Under the pieces are notes generated by a model, which ran no database searches, was not told where the DNA came from, and saw only the letters and a list, made by a program, of their open reading frames with translations. Below are positions 26,160 through 35,489 of a stretch of 64,000 nt of DNA, piece after piece. Source of the DNA: Bacillota bacterium. GTDB taxonomy: Bacteria > Bacillota > Clostridia > Acetivibrionales > DTU013. The stretch's first letter is position 1. Each line of letters opens with the position of its first letter. Made by a program: the position numbers and the translations under genes. The stretch lies in assembly GCA_023435305.1 (NCBI GenBank), contig JAEYRV010000042.1, forward strand, positions 1 to 64,000, in the 5' to 3' direction.

Positions 26160-28025
26160 GTGGAGATAAAACAGGCAATGAGTTTTAAGAAATGGATCGC
26201 AGTTTTTATTGTAACAGCTGCTGTTATAGGTGCTTTGGTATGCGCTTTCAATGCTCTTGTCGATCCCTTCGGCATCTTCGGGGATGTTGCTTTTGACTGG
26301 TATGCGTATGATATGACACAGAATCCCAGGGCTGCAAAGATAGCATATCTCGATAAGAATTACGAGAAGTATGACTCATACATCATAGGCTGCTCAAAAA
26401 CCGGATCATATTCGACCGAAGCGCTGAATGAATATTATGGCGGAGCCAGCTTCTACAATATGCTTATGTACGGTGGAGACATGTACGACATAGAGCTGAC
26501 CGCAAAATATATACTGGAAAACTATAACGTAAAAAATATTGTGGTGAACATGGGCCTTGAGGAAACGGTAAGGTATGATACACAGGCTGATGAAATGAAG
26601 AGCAACCTTCATGCAAAGGTGGATGGTTCATGGCAGCCGGCATACTATGGAAAATATCTCTTTGCAAACCCGTCCTATGCATTTTCCAAAGTTGCGGCCT
26701 GGTATACGGATGGCTATCTTGTGAATGAAAACGATGTGTTTCTGCCCGAATCAGGTGTCTATGACAAGTCTGTCAGGGATGTGGAGCATGTGGGCAGTCT
26801 TAATGATTTTCTGACAGCTTATCCGAGCTTTAAAACCGTTCTGAAGAAGGAGAACCTTGATGCAAAGGATAAGTGCCTTGATTCCGTTCGGCGAATAAAG
26901 GAGATGTGCGATGATAAGGGTGTCTCCTTCAGAATGATAATCTCTCCTATTTTCCATACAGAGATGGACATATATGATAAAGGCCAGTTGGAGGAGTTTC
27001 TGACTGGACTTTCACAGATAACGGATTACTGGGACTTCTCAGGATATAATTCCGTCAGCTTTGAGCCAAGGTACTTTTACGATCCCTACCACTTCAGAAA
27101 TGCGGTAGGCAATATGGTGCTGGCCAGGATATTTGGTGATGAAAGCATATATGTTCCGGATGATCTGGGCCGTCATGTGACTGCGGATAATATTTCAGAG
27201 CATTTATCATTTTACTTTAGAGACACTGCTGCTGATGAATACGGGATAAGCAGCTGTAATGTTCCGGTCCTTATGTATCACCACCTGGACAATGCAGCCA
27301 CCAATGACGCTGTTATGACGCCTGAAAGGTTCGAGGAACACATTGCTGCCCTTACGGAAGCGGGTTACTCGGCGATTTCCCTAGATCAGCTTCTTGATTA
27401 TGTGGACAGAGGTTTGGAAATGCCGGAAAATCCTGTTCTTATAACTTTTGATGACGGTTATTCGAGTAATTACGAATTGGCATATCCTATTCTGGAGAAG
27501 TATAATATGAAGGCAGTGATAAATATCATTGGAGTCACAGCCGGAAAGGATACCTACAAGGATACAGGCGTTGCTATAATACCCCATTTCACATATGAAG
27601 AGGCCCGGGAGATGGTCGAAAGCGGCGTCATTGAGATACAGAGCCACGGCTTTGACATGCATAACACTGAGGCGCTTGATGAAGATTACAGGCAGGGTGT
27701 GTACAAAAAAGCCGGGGAGACCGATGAAGAATATATTGAGGCTTTCTGCAGCGATTTTAAAAGAGCAGAAAAGGAGATTTTCGAAAATACAGGCAGCAGA
27801 GTAATATCATATGCATATCCAAATGGCTTTTATACAACTTTGAGCGAAGTATTGCTCAGCAGGATGGGCGTCAGGATAACTATGACTGTGGAAGAGGGCA
27901 TGAACACGGTGCTCAAAGGTCTTCCCCAAAGCCTGAGGGCAATGAAGAGATACAGGATGAATGAAGGTATCTCCGGCGAAGAGCTTGTGGAGCTGCTGAG
28001 AAAAGATGGTCAAAACGCAGGATAA
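26160..28025 (+). CDS. membrane-anchored SGNH/DltD-like domain fused to polysaccharide deacetylase
   Basis: A 621-residue two-domain protein. A signal anchor lies at about 12-30. The first half resembles DltD/AlgJ-type SGNH proteins, with a block-I-like GCSKTGS (Ser79) and DPYHF (Asp308, His311). The second half, from about 368, is a NodB-type deacetylase: VPVLMYHH, the metal-binding LITFDDGYSS (Asp431, Asp432) and QSHGFDMH (His496, His501). The fusion would place acyl transfer and N-deacetylation on one surface protein. The GTG start at 26160 is uncertain; ATG at 26178 is possible. Confidence 0.85.
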   Translation: MEIKQAMSFKKWIAVFIVTAAVIGALVCAFNALVDPFGIFGDVAFDWYAYDMTQNPRAAKIAYLDKNYEKYDSYIIGCSKTGSYSTEALNEYYGGASFYNMLMYGGDMYDIELTAKYILENYNVKNIVVNMGLEETVRYDTQADEMKSNLHAKVDGSWQPAYYGKYLFANPSYAFSKVAAWYTDGYLVNENDVFLPESGVYDKSVRDVEHVGSLNDFLTAYPSFKTVLKKENLDAKDKCLDSVRRIKEMCDDKGVSFRMIISPIFHTEMDIYDKGQLEEFLTGLSQITDYWDFSGYNSVSFEPRYFYDPYHFRNAVGNMVLARIFGDESIYVPDDLGRHVTADNISEHLSFYFRDTAADEYGISSCNVPVLMYHHLDNAATNDAVMTPERFEEHIAALTEAGYSAISLDQLLDYVDRGLEMPENPVLITFDDGYSSNYELAYPILEKYNMKAVINIIGVTAGKDTYKDTGVAIIPHFTYEEAREMVESGVIEIQSHGFDMHNTEALDEDYRQGVYKKAGETDEEYIEAFCSDFKRAEKEIFENTGSRVISYAYPNGFYTTLSEVLLSRMGVRITMTVEEGMNTVLKGLPQSLRAMKRYRMNEGISGEELVELLRKDGQNAG

Positions 28026-28059
28026 TATACTCGAAGTATAAAGAGAAAGGGTGATATCC

Positions 28060-28296
28060 ATGGATACAAGGGAAAAAATAATGGAGTTCTTTAAAGGCCG
28101 AAGTAAAGCGGATGACCTTAAATATGATACGGACCTGTTCAAGGGCGGATTTATCAATTCGCTGTTTGCGCTTGAAATGGTGGTTTTTCTTGAGGATACC
28201 TTCAAAATAAAGATAAAGAACAAGGAAATAAATGAAAAGAACTTCAGGACTGTTGAAAGTATTGCAGAAGTTGTGGAAAGAGCGAAACAGAAATAG
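28060..28296 (+). CDS. acyl carrier protein-like (DltC/ACP)
   Basis: A 78-residue carrier with the four-helix ACP pattern and the phosphopantetheine Ser34 in FINSLFALEMVVFLED (the usual DSL reads NSL). AAAGGG lies nine bases before the ATG. It is between the SGNH-deacetylase and the FkbH gene, so it probably carries the group that FkbH loads and the MBOAT transfers. A holo-ACP synthase gene occurs at 55893, but any phosphopantetheinyl transferase could activate it. Confidence 0.9.
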   Translation: MDTREKIMEFFKGRSKADDLKYDTDLFKGGFINSLFALEMVVFLEDTFKIKIKNKEINEKNFRTVESIAEVVERAKQK

Positions 28297-28313
28297 ATTT
28301 CGAGGTAAAACTA

Positions 28314-29354
28314 ATGTCAAAGAAAATAAAATGCCTGGTATGGGACCTGGACAATACGCTGTGGGACGGCATACTTCTGGAGGATGGCAATGTTTCGCTC
28401 AAGGAAGGCATCATCGACATACTTGAAGAGCTTGACCGGCGCGGGATACTGCTTTCGATTTCCAGCAAAAATGACCACGACGATACAATGAAAAAGCTGC
28501 ATGCGCTTGGCATAGAAGAATATTTTGTATACCCCCGGATCGGCTGGAGCAATAAAGCCGACGCCATAAAGGAGATAGCTTCTGCCCTCAATATCAGCCT
28601 TGATACCTTTGCTTTTATAGATGACCAGCCATCAGAGCGCGAAGAAGTAGCATTTACACTGCCTCAGGTGATGACTCTTGATGCGGCGGATTACAAGAGT
28701 CTTCTGAGTATGGAAAGACTCACTCCCAGATTTATCACAGAGGATTCCAGGATGCGCAGAAGGATGTACCAGGCCGATCTGGAGCGTAAAAATGTGGAGA
28801 ACAGCTTCAAGGGCTCCAGTGAGGAGTTTCTGGCGTCCCTTGGGATGGAGCTTACCGTGGCTCCTGTGGTAAAGGGAGACCTGGAACGGGTCGAGGAGCT
28901 GACCATACGCACAAATCAACTGAACTCCACCGGTGTGACATACAGCTTTGAGGAACTGGAAGGGTTTATTTCGTCTCCGTCCCATGTTTTTCTTATTGCC
29001 GAGCTTAAAGACAAGTTCGGATCATATGGAAAGATAGGGCTCGTCCTGCTGGAGGAGGCGGGAGATGAGATGTGGATAAGGCTGCTGCTCATGTCCTGCC
29101 GGGTGATGACCAGGGGAATCGGTTCCGCTTTGCTTGTACATATAACAAAGCTTGCTGAAGCCAGAGGTAAAAGACTTGTCGCTGATTTTGTCGATACGGG
29201 CAGGAATAGGGTCATGTACATCACATATAAGCTGATGGGCTTTGAGGAGGCTGAGTCCGACGAGAGCACTGAAGATGATGATCGCAGCGTGCTTGAGTAC
29301 AAGGGCGGCAGCAACAGGGAATACCCGCCATACCTTAAGCTCATTTTCAGGTAA
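28314..29354 (+). CDS. FkbH-like HAD family protein (glyceryl-ACP loading type)
   Basis: The 346-residue protein has an N-terminal HAD-IIIC domain with VWDLDNTLWDG (Asp11, Asp13) and FAFIDDQPSER, and a C-terminal acyltransferase-like domain (TIRTNQLNSTGVTYS). FkbH relatives in polyketide pathways load a glyceryl unit from 1,3-bisphosphoglycerate onto an ACP. The HAD motif II region reads SISSKND where many FkbH proteins, as recalled, have CSKN, so the chemistry may differ. It begins 18 bp after the carrier gene. Confidence 0.87.
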   Translation: MSKKIKCLVWDLDNTLWDGILLEDGNVSLKEGIIDILEELDRRGILLSISSKNDHDDTMKKLHALGIEEYFVYPRIGWSNKADAIKEIASALNISLDTFAFIDDQPSEREEVAFTLPQVMTLDAADYKSLLSMERLTPRFITEDSRMRRRMYQADLERKNVENSFKGSSEEFLASLGMELTVAPVVKGDLERVEELTIRTNQLNSTGVTYSFEELEGFISSPSHVFLIAELKDKFGSYGKIGLVLLEEAGDEMWIRLLLMSCRVMTRGIGSALLVHITKLAEARGKRLVADFVDTGRNRVMYITYKLMGFEEAESDESTEDDDRSVLEYKGGSNREYPPYLKLIFR

Positions 29355-29497
29355 GAATTTATTCGATGATTTCGGTGGACTTTCGGTGAGGATGAGCGGG
29401 CATCTCGAGGATTTATCGAAAAACGATAAAAATGTATTGATAAATAATAAAAACCGTTGTATACTATCCTTAAGAATGAAAAGGGTGGTATTTTTTT

Positions 29498-29959
29498 ATG
29501 AAGATACTTGATCGTAAAGGCCTCTCAGGGATCATACAGCGGTTTGTGGAGCTGATGCTGATCGGCGGGATATTGATAATACTCGGGCTGCCGTTCGTAC
29601 TGAAATGGTATATGAGCTTGCTCAATGGCAATACGACTGAGCTTTATGCTTTCCTGCTGCCGTTTCTTTATGTCACAGGGATATTGGCTGCCATTATCGT
29701 ATTTGAGCTTCGGAAGATATTCATAACACTCAATCGCATGGATCCTTTCAGAATGGACAATGTAAAAAGCTTCAGGATTATCTCGGTATGCTGCTTTATT
29801 ATTGCAGCCGCCTATATTGTCAAGATTTTTACATTCAACTCGTTTCTTACAATCATTCTTTTTATGGTATTTGTAATAGTCGGATTTATGCTGCTTGTTC
29901 TGTCGGAGGTATTCAGACAGGCGGTTATAGTTAAAGAAGAGAATGACCTGACGATATAG
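29498..29959 (+). CDS. DUF2975 family membrane protein
   Basis: A 153-residue protein with four predicted transmembrane helices (about 14-36, 49-69, 91-110, 115-137) and the family turn NRMDPFRMDNVKSFRII between helices 2 and 3. Function is unknown. DUF2975 genes are usually followed by a small YozG-like helix-turn-helix gene, as here. Confidence 0.85.
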   Translation: MKILDRKGLSGIIQRFVELMLIGGILIILGLPFVLKWYMSLLNGNTTELYAFLLPFLYVTGILAAIIVFELRKIFITLNRMDPFRMDNVKSFRIISVCCFIIAAAYIVKIFTFNSFLTIILFMVFVIVGFMLLVLSEVFRQAVIVKEENDLTI

Positions 29960-30041
29960 CCGGGGCAAAATAAAAGGCTTTACCGTATACCGTAATGATA
30001 GCTGCAGCTGTTTTGCAGGAAAGGGAGCAACAGGTGGTTAG

Positions 30042-30254
30042 ATGGGTATCAGAATAAATCTCGATGTTATGATGGCCAGGCGAAAGATCGGCCTGACAGA
30101 GCTTGCCTCAAAGGTAGATATAACGCTGGCCAATCTGTCAATATTGAAGAATAATAAGGCCAGAGCCGTCAGGTTTTCCACACTTGAGGGCCTGTGCAAG
30201 GCATTGGACTGCCAGCCGGGAGATATCCTCGAATATGAGCCGGAGGAAAATTGA
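30042..30254 (+). CDS. small Cro/CI-type helix-turn-helix regulator (YozG-like)
   Basis: A 70-residue protein that is almost entirely an XRE-type helix-turn-helix (GLTELASKVDITLANLSILKN, then STLEGLCKALDCQPGDILEYE). It follows the DUF2975 gene by about 80 bp and probably regulates that locus. Confidence 0.88.
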   Translation: MGIRINLDVMMARRKIGLTELASKVDITLANLSILKNNKARAVRFSTLEGLCKALDCQPGDILEYEPEEN

Positions 30255-30284
30255 TACAAATATTTATTATAGGAGGGTCACAAA

Positions 30285-31832
30285 ATGACAGAAGAGAATA
30301 ATCAACAGCAAAGGCCGTTGTACAGGCCGCCCGAACTGCCTGTCAGGCCGCCATTGGTTTATAGCAATGCAGACAAACTGCTGCTGGCAGGGGCACTCCT
30401 GCTAGGCATTATATTTGTTTGGCTTTTTTATGACAAACACCCTGGTATATCTGTGCCATTGTTTATTATTGCGTTTTACTCGCTGCTATTTACTTACACA
30501 AGGCCGGTACTGAAGAAGGATACCTGGTTCGGATGGTTCCTGTGTATTCCTGTTTTTCTTCTTTCACTGACATTCTTCCTTTTCGGGAATGAAACATTGA
30601 TGATCCTCAATGTTCTTGCGCTACCTGTGCTTATATTGCTGCAGACTATACTGGTGACAGGAGTGAACAGCTATAAGTGGTTCAGTCCCGGAATCATACC
30701 GGATCTGTTTTTAAGCTTGTTTGCCAGGTGTCTGCTCCATATACCCAAGCCCTTTGGGATAATTTCATCAATAGCCCGGAGCAGGTCGGAAAACGGCGGC
30801 AAAAAGTCAGTCGGATCAAGAGTAATTATCGGACTCGTTATATCTATTCCTGTATTACTGGTCCTTTTGATGCTTTTGTCCTCGGCAGATATGGTTTTTG
30901 GCAAAATTGTCGAGAAGCTTCCCGACTTCCTTGAAATTCTGAACTTTGACGAGCTGCTTTCAAGAACCATCGTCGTATTAGTCATATTTTTCATATCCTT
31001 CAGTTATATGTGGAGCCTCGGCCACGGTGAGAAATTTTTGGAAAACCGCACCGGACTGGTCTCGGTAAAGACCCCCGAGGAAAAAAGACGCTGGGATCCG
31101 GTCATATTCATTACAGTTACGGCAGCCGTCGACATTCTTTATATATTTTTTGTAGTCATTCAGTTTACTTACCTTTTTGGAAGATACGGGCTGCCCGAGG
31201 GCCTGACATATTCGGAATATGCCAGAAACGGATTTTCCGAGCTTGTGCTTGTATCACTTCTGAATATGGGGATGCTGGCGGTCACACTGACATATACGAG
31301 AATGATGAATGGCGTCGGCGATAAGATATTCAGGCTGCTGAACTCTATAATGATCTGCTGCACATTTGTTATGCTGTTCTCGGCCTATTACAGGATGTCG
31401 CTTTATGAATCGGCATATGGCTTTACTTTCCTTCGTATAATGACCCAGGCATTCATGATCTTTTTGTTTGTCCTATTTGTTATTACCATGGCAAGGGTTT
31501 GGAATGACCGTGTTCCATTGCTCAAACCCTATATAGCTGCAGCCGTGATTGCTTTTACGATAATAAACTATATCAATGTTGATGTAGTGATCGCACAAAA
31601 AAATATTGATAGGTACCATGAGACCGGGATAATCGATGTTTATTATTTCAACAGCCTTTCCAGCTCTGTGGCCGATGAACTCGTCGAGCTCTCTAATGAC
31701 AGTAATCCCGAGATCGCATCGGAGGCGAAGAAGATCCTTGAGTCTAAGAAAACACGGCTGTTGAATAAAACGAAATGGCAATCCTTCAATCTGGCTGATC
31801 ACTTTGCAAGAAATAGAATATATGATCAGTGA
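30285..31832 (+). CDS. DUF4153/DUF4173-type multispanning membrane protein
   Basis: A 515-residue integral membrane protein with a Pro-rich N-terminal tail, about ten hydrophobic segments and a hydrophilic C-terminal domain (about 430-515). The pattern and motifs such as YSEYARNGFSELV match the DUF4153/DUF4173 families, whose function is unknown. A strong GGAGG site precedes the ATG, 30 bp after the regulator gene. Confidence 0.78.
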   Translation: MTEENNQQQRPLYRPPELPVRPPLVYSNADKLLLAGALLLGIIFVWLFYDKHPGISVPLFIIAFYSLLFTYTRPVLKKDTWFGWFLCIPVFLLSLTFFLFGNETLMILNVLALPVLILLQTILVTGVNSYKWFSPGIIPDLFLSLFARCLLHIPKPFGIISSIARSRSENGGKKSVGSRVIIGLVISIPVLLVLLMLLSSADMVFGKIVEKLPDFLEILNFDELLSRTIVVLVIFFISFSYMWSLGHGEKFLENRTGLVSVKTPEEKRRWDPVIFITVTAAVDILYIFFVVIQFTYLFGRYGLPEGLTYSEYARNGFSELVLVSLLNMGMLAVTLTYTRMMNGVGDKIFRLLNSIMICCTFVMLFSAYYRMSLYESAYGFTFLRIMTQAFMIFLFVLFVITMARVWNDRVPLLKPYIAAAVIAFTIINYINVDVVIAQKNIDRYHETGIIDVYYFNSLSSSVADELVELSNDSNPEIASEAKKILESKKTRLLNKTKWQSFNLADHFARNRIYDQ

Positions 31833-31845
31833 TTATGAGGTGTAC

Positions 31846-32334
31846 TCAGCCTATACCTGAGATCTTATTGAGCAATGTGAACAGAACAACAGCGGTGTTT
31901 GATATACTGGCAAGGAATACTTGCGGCTTGTGCAGATTCTTGTCAAAAATACCGCTGTTTTTTATCTTCCTCTGAATGAAATATAGCTGGAGCAGTATGG
32001 AAAGTACTGTGATGCCTTTGAATATGATGTTTTCAAGATAAAATGCACAATAGCATAAAAAGAGTATGATTGTTAAGTTGCAAATGATGCTCAAGCCGGC
32101 CCCGAACATATGCAGGTCTATATCCACAAGCTCTTCCAGCTCCTCCTCGAGTTCCTCATCGATTTCATGTTCCTCAAAACCCGTTCCTTTAGCAATGGTA
32201 TATATATTGGCTATGGACACTGCTAACAATATCGCTGCGATCACACCGAAAAAAATCTGATGATTCGCTGAAATAGCGATAACAGGGAATGCAAGTATTG
32301 CTATAAAAATAAAAGTGCTGCCTTTGGATTGCAT
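31846..32334 (-). CDS. hypothetical membrane protein
   Basis: A 162-residue protein convergent with its left neighbour. It has two pairs of hydrophobic helices around a strongly acidic cytoplasmic-type loop (EEHEIDEELEEELEEL). No family is recognised with confidence. Confidence 0.6.
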   Translation of the reverse strand: MQSKGSTFIFIAILAFPVIAISANHQIFFGVIAAILLAVSIANIYTIAKGTGFEEHEIDEELEEELEELVDIDLHMFGAGLSIICNLTIILFLCYCAFYLENIIFKGITVLSILLQLYFIQRKIKNSGIFDKNLHKPQVFLASISNTAVVLFTLLNKISGIG

Positions 32335-32530
32335 TTTATACTCCCGGTATCCGACTGTATACTGCTCGGATTATTTCTTTTCAGATTATTATACTATAAA
32401 AAAATATATTCGGCACATAAAGTTTATACACTCAATCTTATGTTGTCTTGTCTCTGCAGCAGAATAATAATTCTGTAAAATTGTTATGCTAACTATGATG
32501 ATTTTATTAATTGTAAAAGGAGGATACCGA

Positions 32531-33175
32531 ATGTCGAAGACAGTAGTAGGCCTTTTTGATACTCAGGACCATGCTGAGGCGGCAGCTCGCAGGATCAAGG
32601 ACCAGGGCCTCCGCACCAGCGATATATCGATCGTTGCCAAGAGAGGAGATACAGGCGATCCGTATGACAGAGGCTCATCGGGAGGCATTGATAACGGCGG
32701 CAGATTTGATAATGGAGATTTTGACGGGGCGATCTCGGTACTGGGAGACAGGATAGGAGGTAATGCATCGGGCAGCAGAACCGGTCCGAATGCATCGATT
32801 GTCACCCGGCCGGATACAGGTTCTGATATGGGCAGACGCGAGGCAGTAAACGATAATATCTCTGACGGAGTCATATCGGGCGGTTTGCTGGGTGGTTTGG
32901 CAGGACTGTTGATAGGTGCAGGCAGCATGATCATTCCCGGGCTTGGCATTATTGCAGCTGCCGGACCGATAACCGGGCTTCTTTCCGGAGCGGTGACCGG
33001 AGGGATTGTGGGCGGTCTGATCGATCTGGGTATTCCCGAGAGGGAGAGCAGACAGTATGAGAGCGGTATAAAGCAGGGCAAGGTGCTGTTCAGTATGAAG
33101 ACGGATGATGATAAGGTGGATCATGTAACTGCTCTGCTAAGGAACAGCGGCGCCAGAAGTGTGAATGTTTACTAG
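32531..33175 (+). CDS. Gly-rich general stress protein (YflT/GS17M-like N terminus)
   Basis: A 214-residue protein whose first 45 residues (SKTVVGLFDTQDHAEAAARR, DISIVAKRGD) match the heat-induced YflT/general stress 17M domain. The centre is a long Gly-rich glycine-zipper segment (about 120-165, GGLLGGLAGLLIGAGSMIIPG) that may enter a membrane, followed by a conserved tail (GKVLFSMKTDDDKVDHV). AGGAGG is well placed before the ATG. The function in stress is unknown. Confidence 0.75.
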   Translation: MSKTVVGLFDTQDHAEAAARRIKDQGLRTSDISIVAKRGDTGDPYDRGSSGGIDNGGRFDNGDFDGAISVLGDRIGGNASGSRTGPNASIVTRPDTGSDMGRREAVNDNISDGVISGGLLGGLAGLLIGAGSMIIPGLGIIAAAGPITGLLSGAVTGGIVGGLIDLGIPERESRQYESGIKQGKVLFSMKTDDDKVDHVTALLRNSGARSVNVY

Positions 33176-33189
33176 CGGCAATAAAATAC

Positions 33190-33228
33190 AAGGGTATGGG
33201 AAGCTGATCCCATACCCTTTGTTTTTTT
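33190..33228. terminator. bidirectional terminator
   Basis: A perfect 12-bp stem (33190-33201 with 33208-33219) followed by TGTTTTTTT. It ends the stress-protein gene and touches the end of the convergent oxidoreductase gene. Confidence 0.85.
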
Positions 33229-34239
33229 CTAAAGTTCGATCCATTTGCCTGACACTGATGAACTGTAAAGGCCCTGGATCAGGCGCACCGCCTCGATGCC
33301 CTGTCTTCCGCTGACTGGAAATGGTTTATCATGAGCCAGGCTGCTATAAAAATCTTCTATCAGAGACAGGTGGCCGACTCCATAGTATGCCTTCTCTCCT
33401 GTCTTTGGATGGATGTCAGTGACTGTCTCAGTCTCTCCGTTTGAATACTTCACCGTAAGTACATCCGCAAGCTTTATAACGGCATTTTCGCAAACTATCT
33501 CAAGCTCGACCGGAGAGTCTGCTGCATAGCCATTGGTTGCATGGAATAATGCATGGACTCCATTTTTGAACAGTATGGTTGCCTCAGCGGTGTCTTCGAC
33601 CTCTATAACATCAGCCAGCATTCTGGTATCTGTTGTGCCTTTGATACTCACCGGATCTCCGATAAACCACTGCAGCAGGTCGAGGGTATGGATAGCCTGG
33701 TTTATCATGACACCTCCGCCTTCCTTCTCCCAGGTGCCTCTCCAGTTATTCTGAAGATAGTAGTCCTTTTTCCTGCACCAGGTGACCGATGCTTTAGCAC
33801 CCAGTACAGCTCCGGCCCTGCATGACTGCAGAAGCTCCTTGATATACATTGAGGTAGTATTATAACGGTTCTGAAAGCATATTCCAAGCTGTCTGCCCGT
33901 CTCTTCCGAGACCCTTATCATATCCTCGCATTCTTTCACGGATATGGCCATGGGCTTTTCTGTCAGAACATGCTTCCCGGCTTTCATTGCTTCTATGGCC
34001 ATAGAAGAGTGAAGATAATGAGGAGTACAGATATGTACTGTGTCGATCTGCGGGTCTGCAATCACATCATCAAAACTATAGTATGCTTTACAGCCATATT
34101 TTCTGGCAGCCTCGTCCGCTCTCGATGCATCAATGTCAGCTACTGCGGCGAGATGTGCGTCGGTAAGGCCGGACAGTATTATCGCGTGGACAGTGTGTAT
34201 AGTGCCGCATCCAATAATTGCTGTGTTGAATTTTTTCAT
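33229..34239 (-). CDS. Gfo/Idh/MocA family oxidoreductase
   Basis: A 336-residue NAD(P)-dependent sugar or inositol dehydrogenase-like protein: N-terminal Rossmann fold (NTAIIGCGTIHTVHA), the EKP motif (HVLTEKPMAIS) with the catalytic-type Lys, and the C-terminal GFO domain (GGGVMINQAIHTLDLLQWFIG). It is the last of three leftward sugar-metabolism genes. The substrate cannot be told from sequence. Confidence 0.9.
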   Translation of the reverse strand: MKKFNTAIIGCGTIHTVHAIILSGLTDAHLAAVADIDASRADEAARKYGCKAYYSFDDVIADPQIDTVHICTPHYLHSSMAIEAMKAGKHVLTEKPMAISVKECEDMIRVSEETGRQLGICFQNRYNTTSMYIKELLQSCRAGAVLGAKASVTWCRKKDYYLQNNWRGTWEKEGGGVMINQAIHTLDLLQWFIGDPVSIKGTTDTRMLADVIEVEDTAEATILFKNGVHALFHATNGYAADSPVELEIVCENAVIKLADVLTVKYSNGETETVTDIHPKTGEKAYYGVGHLSLIEDFYSSLAHDKPFPVSGRQGIEAVRLIQGLYSSSVSGKWIEL

Positions 34240-34290
34240 ATCGCTGCCTTCCAGTTCAATAAGGTTATGGGTGTAAGCTGTGCCCTCTGC

Positions 34291-35451
34291 TCAATGTGTT
34301 CCGTCTACATCTAATGTTATTGATCTTCCCTGAGCCTTTTTGAAGGTCGAGGTCCTCACCTTTTCCATCAGTTTTTCATAATACAGCTCTTCATCAAAAG
34401 GTATCTCGACCCAGTTGTCGATCCAGGATGACAGGTGTATTGCATTTGATATTATGAGACCATTGATTCCTTCATAGCCAGGGGCAAGGAGCGGAGTTCC
34501 ATTTAATATTGCATTGACCCAGTTTTCTGTTATGCCCTCGTGCTGTCTGTTATCTCCGCTTGCCGGGATCTCGCATTTCCAGCATTCGGGGAAACCGAAG
34601 CCTCCCTTGTATTCGCTGTTGAAGACCCTTTCAGATACGCGGTTTCTCCAGAAGGTCAGAGTGTCATTCTCGATCACGGCCTTTCCCATGTCACCGGTTA
34701 CTTCAAGCCGGTTCGTCCCCGGCGCGTCCGCCGTGCCTGTGACAAAAACACCGGTCGCCCCGTTTTCATACTCCACGTATGCAGTCACATCATCTTCGAC
34801 CTCAATATCATGGTATTTTCCAAAATGGCAGAAGGAACGCACTTTTACAGGCATACCGCATATCCATTGCCATAGATCCAGCTGGTGCGGATCCTGGTTG
34901 ATCAGGACGCCGCCTCCTTCTCCCGCCCATGTGGCACGCCATCCGCCGGAATCGTAGTAGCTTTGCGGGCGGTACCAGTTTGTCAGGATCCAGTTCGTAC
35001 GCTTCAGCCCGCCCAGCTCTCCGGACTTTATGAGGTCGCGGAGCTTTTGGTATACCGGGTTTGTACGCTGGTTATACATGATGCCGAAAACCCTTCCGCT
35101 CTTTTCAGCGGCCTCATTCATTGTACGCACCTGCTTTGTGTAAACGCCTGCGGGCTTTTCGGTAAGGACATGCAGGCCCCGTTCAAAGGCCTTAACAGCC
35201 AGGGGCGAATGGTCGTAATGCGGGACTGCGATCAGCACTCCGTCTATTGTCCCAGAGTTTATCATTTCGTCATAATCCTGATAAAGGCGTACATTGTCTC
35301 CAATGAAAGGCCTTGTCCATTGGAGCTTTTCGGGGTCAATATCACAGATTGCAGTCAATTCGGCGTTTGCCACCTTTTTTTCCAAAAGATATTTGGCGTG
35401 AGCTCTGCCCATATTTCCGATGCCGACGATACCTATACGGACCTTGTCCAT
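34291..35451 (-). CDS. Gfo/Idh/MocA family oxidoreductase
   Basis: A 386-residue second member of the family, with VRIGIVGIGNMGRAHAKYL, HVLTEKPAGVYTKQV and GGGVLINQDPHQLDLWQWI. It is about 50 residues longer than its neighbour, with an insert around VFNSEYKGGFGFPECWKCE. GAGGAGA precedes the ATG. It is 38 bp after the epimerase gene and is probably cotranscribed. Confidence 0.9.
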   Translation of the reverse strand: MDKVRIGIVGIGNMGRAHAKYLLEKKVANAELTAICDIDPEKLQWTRPFIGDNVRLYQDYDEMINSGTIDGVLIAVPHYDHSPLAVKAFERGLHVLTEKPAGVYTKQVRTMNEAAEKSGRVFGIMYNQRTNPVYQKLRDLIKSGELGGLKRTNWILTNWYRPQSYYDSGGWRATWAGEGGGVLINQDPHQLDLWQWICGMPVKVRSFCHFGKYHDIEVEDDVTAYVEYENGATGVFVTGTADAPGTNRLEVTGDMGKAVIENDTLTFWRNRVSERVFNSEYKGGFGFPECWKCEIPASGDNRQHEGITENWVNAILNGTPLLAPGYEGINGLIISNAIHLSSWIDNWVEIPFDEELYYEKLMEKVRTSTFKKAQGRSITLDVDGTH

Positions 35452-35489
35452 GGATCATTCTCCTCTCAAGCTCTTTATTTGTGTATTGA

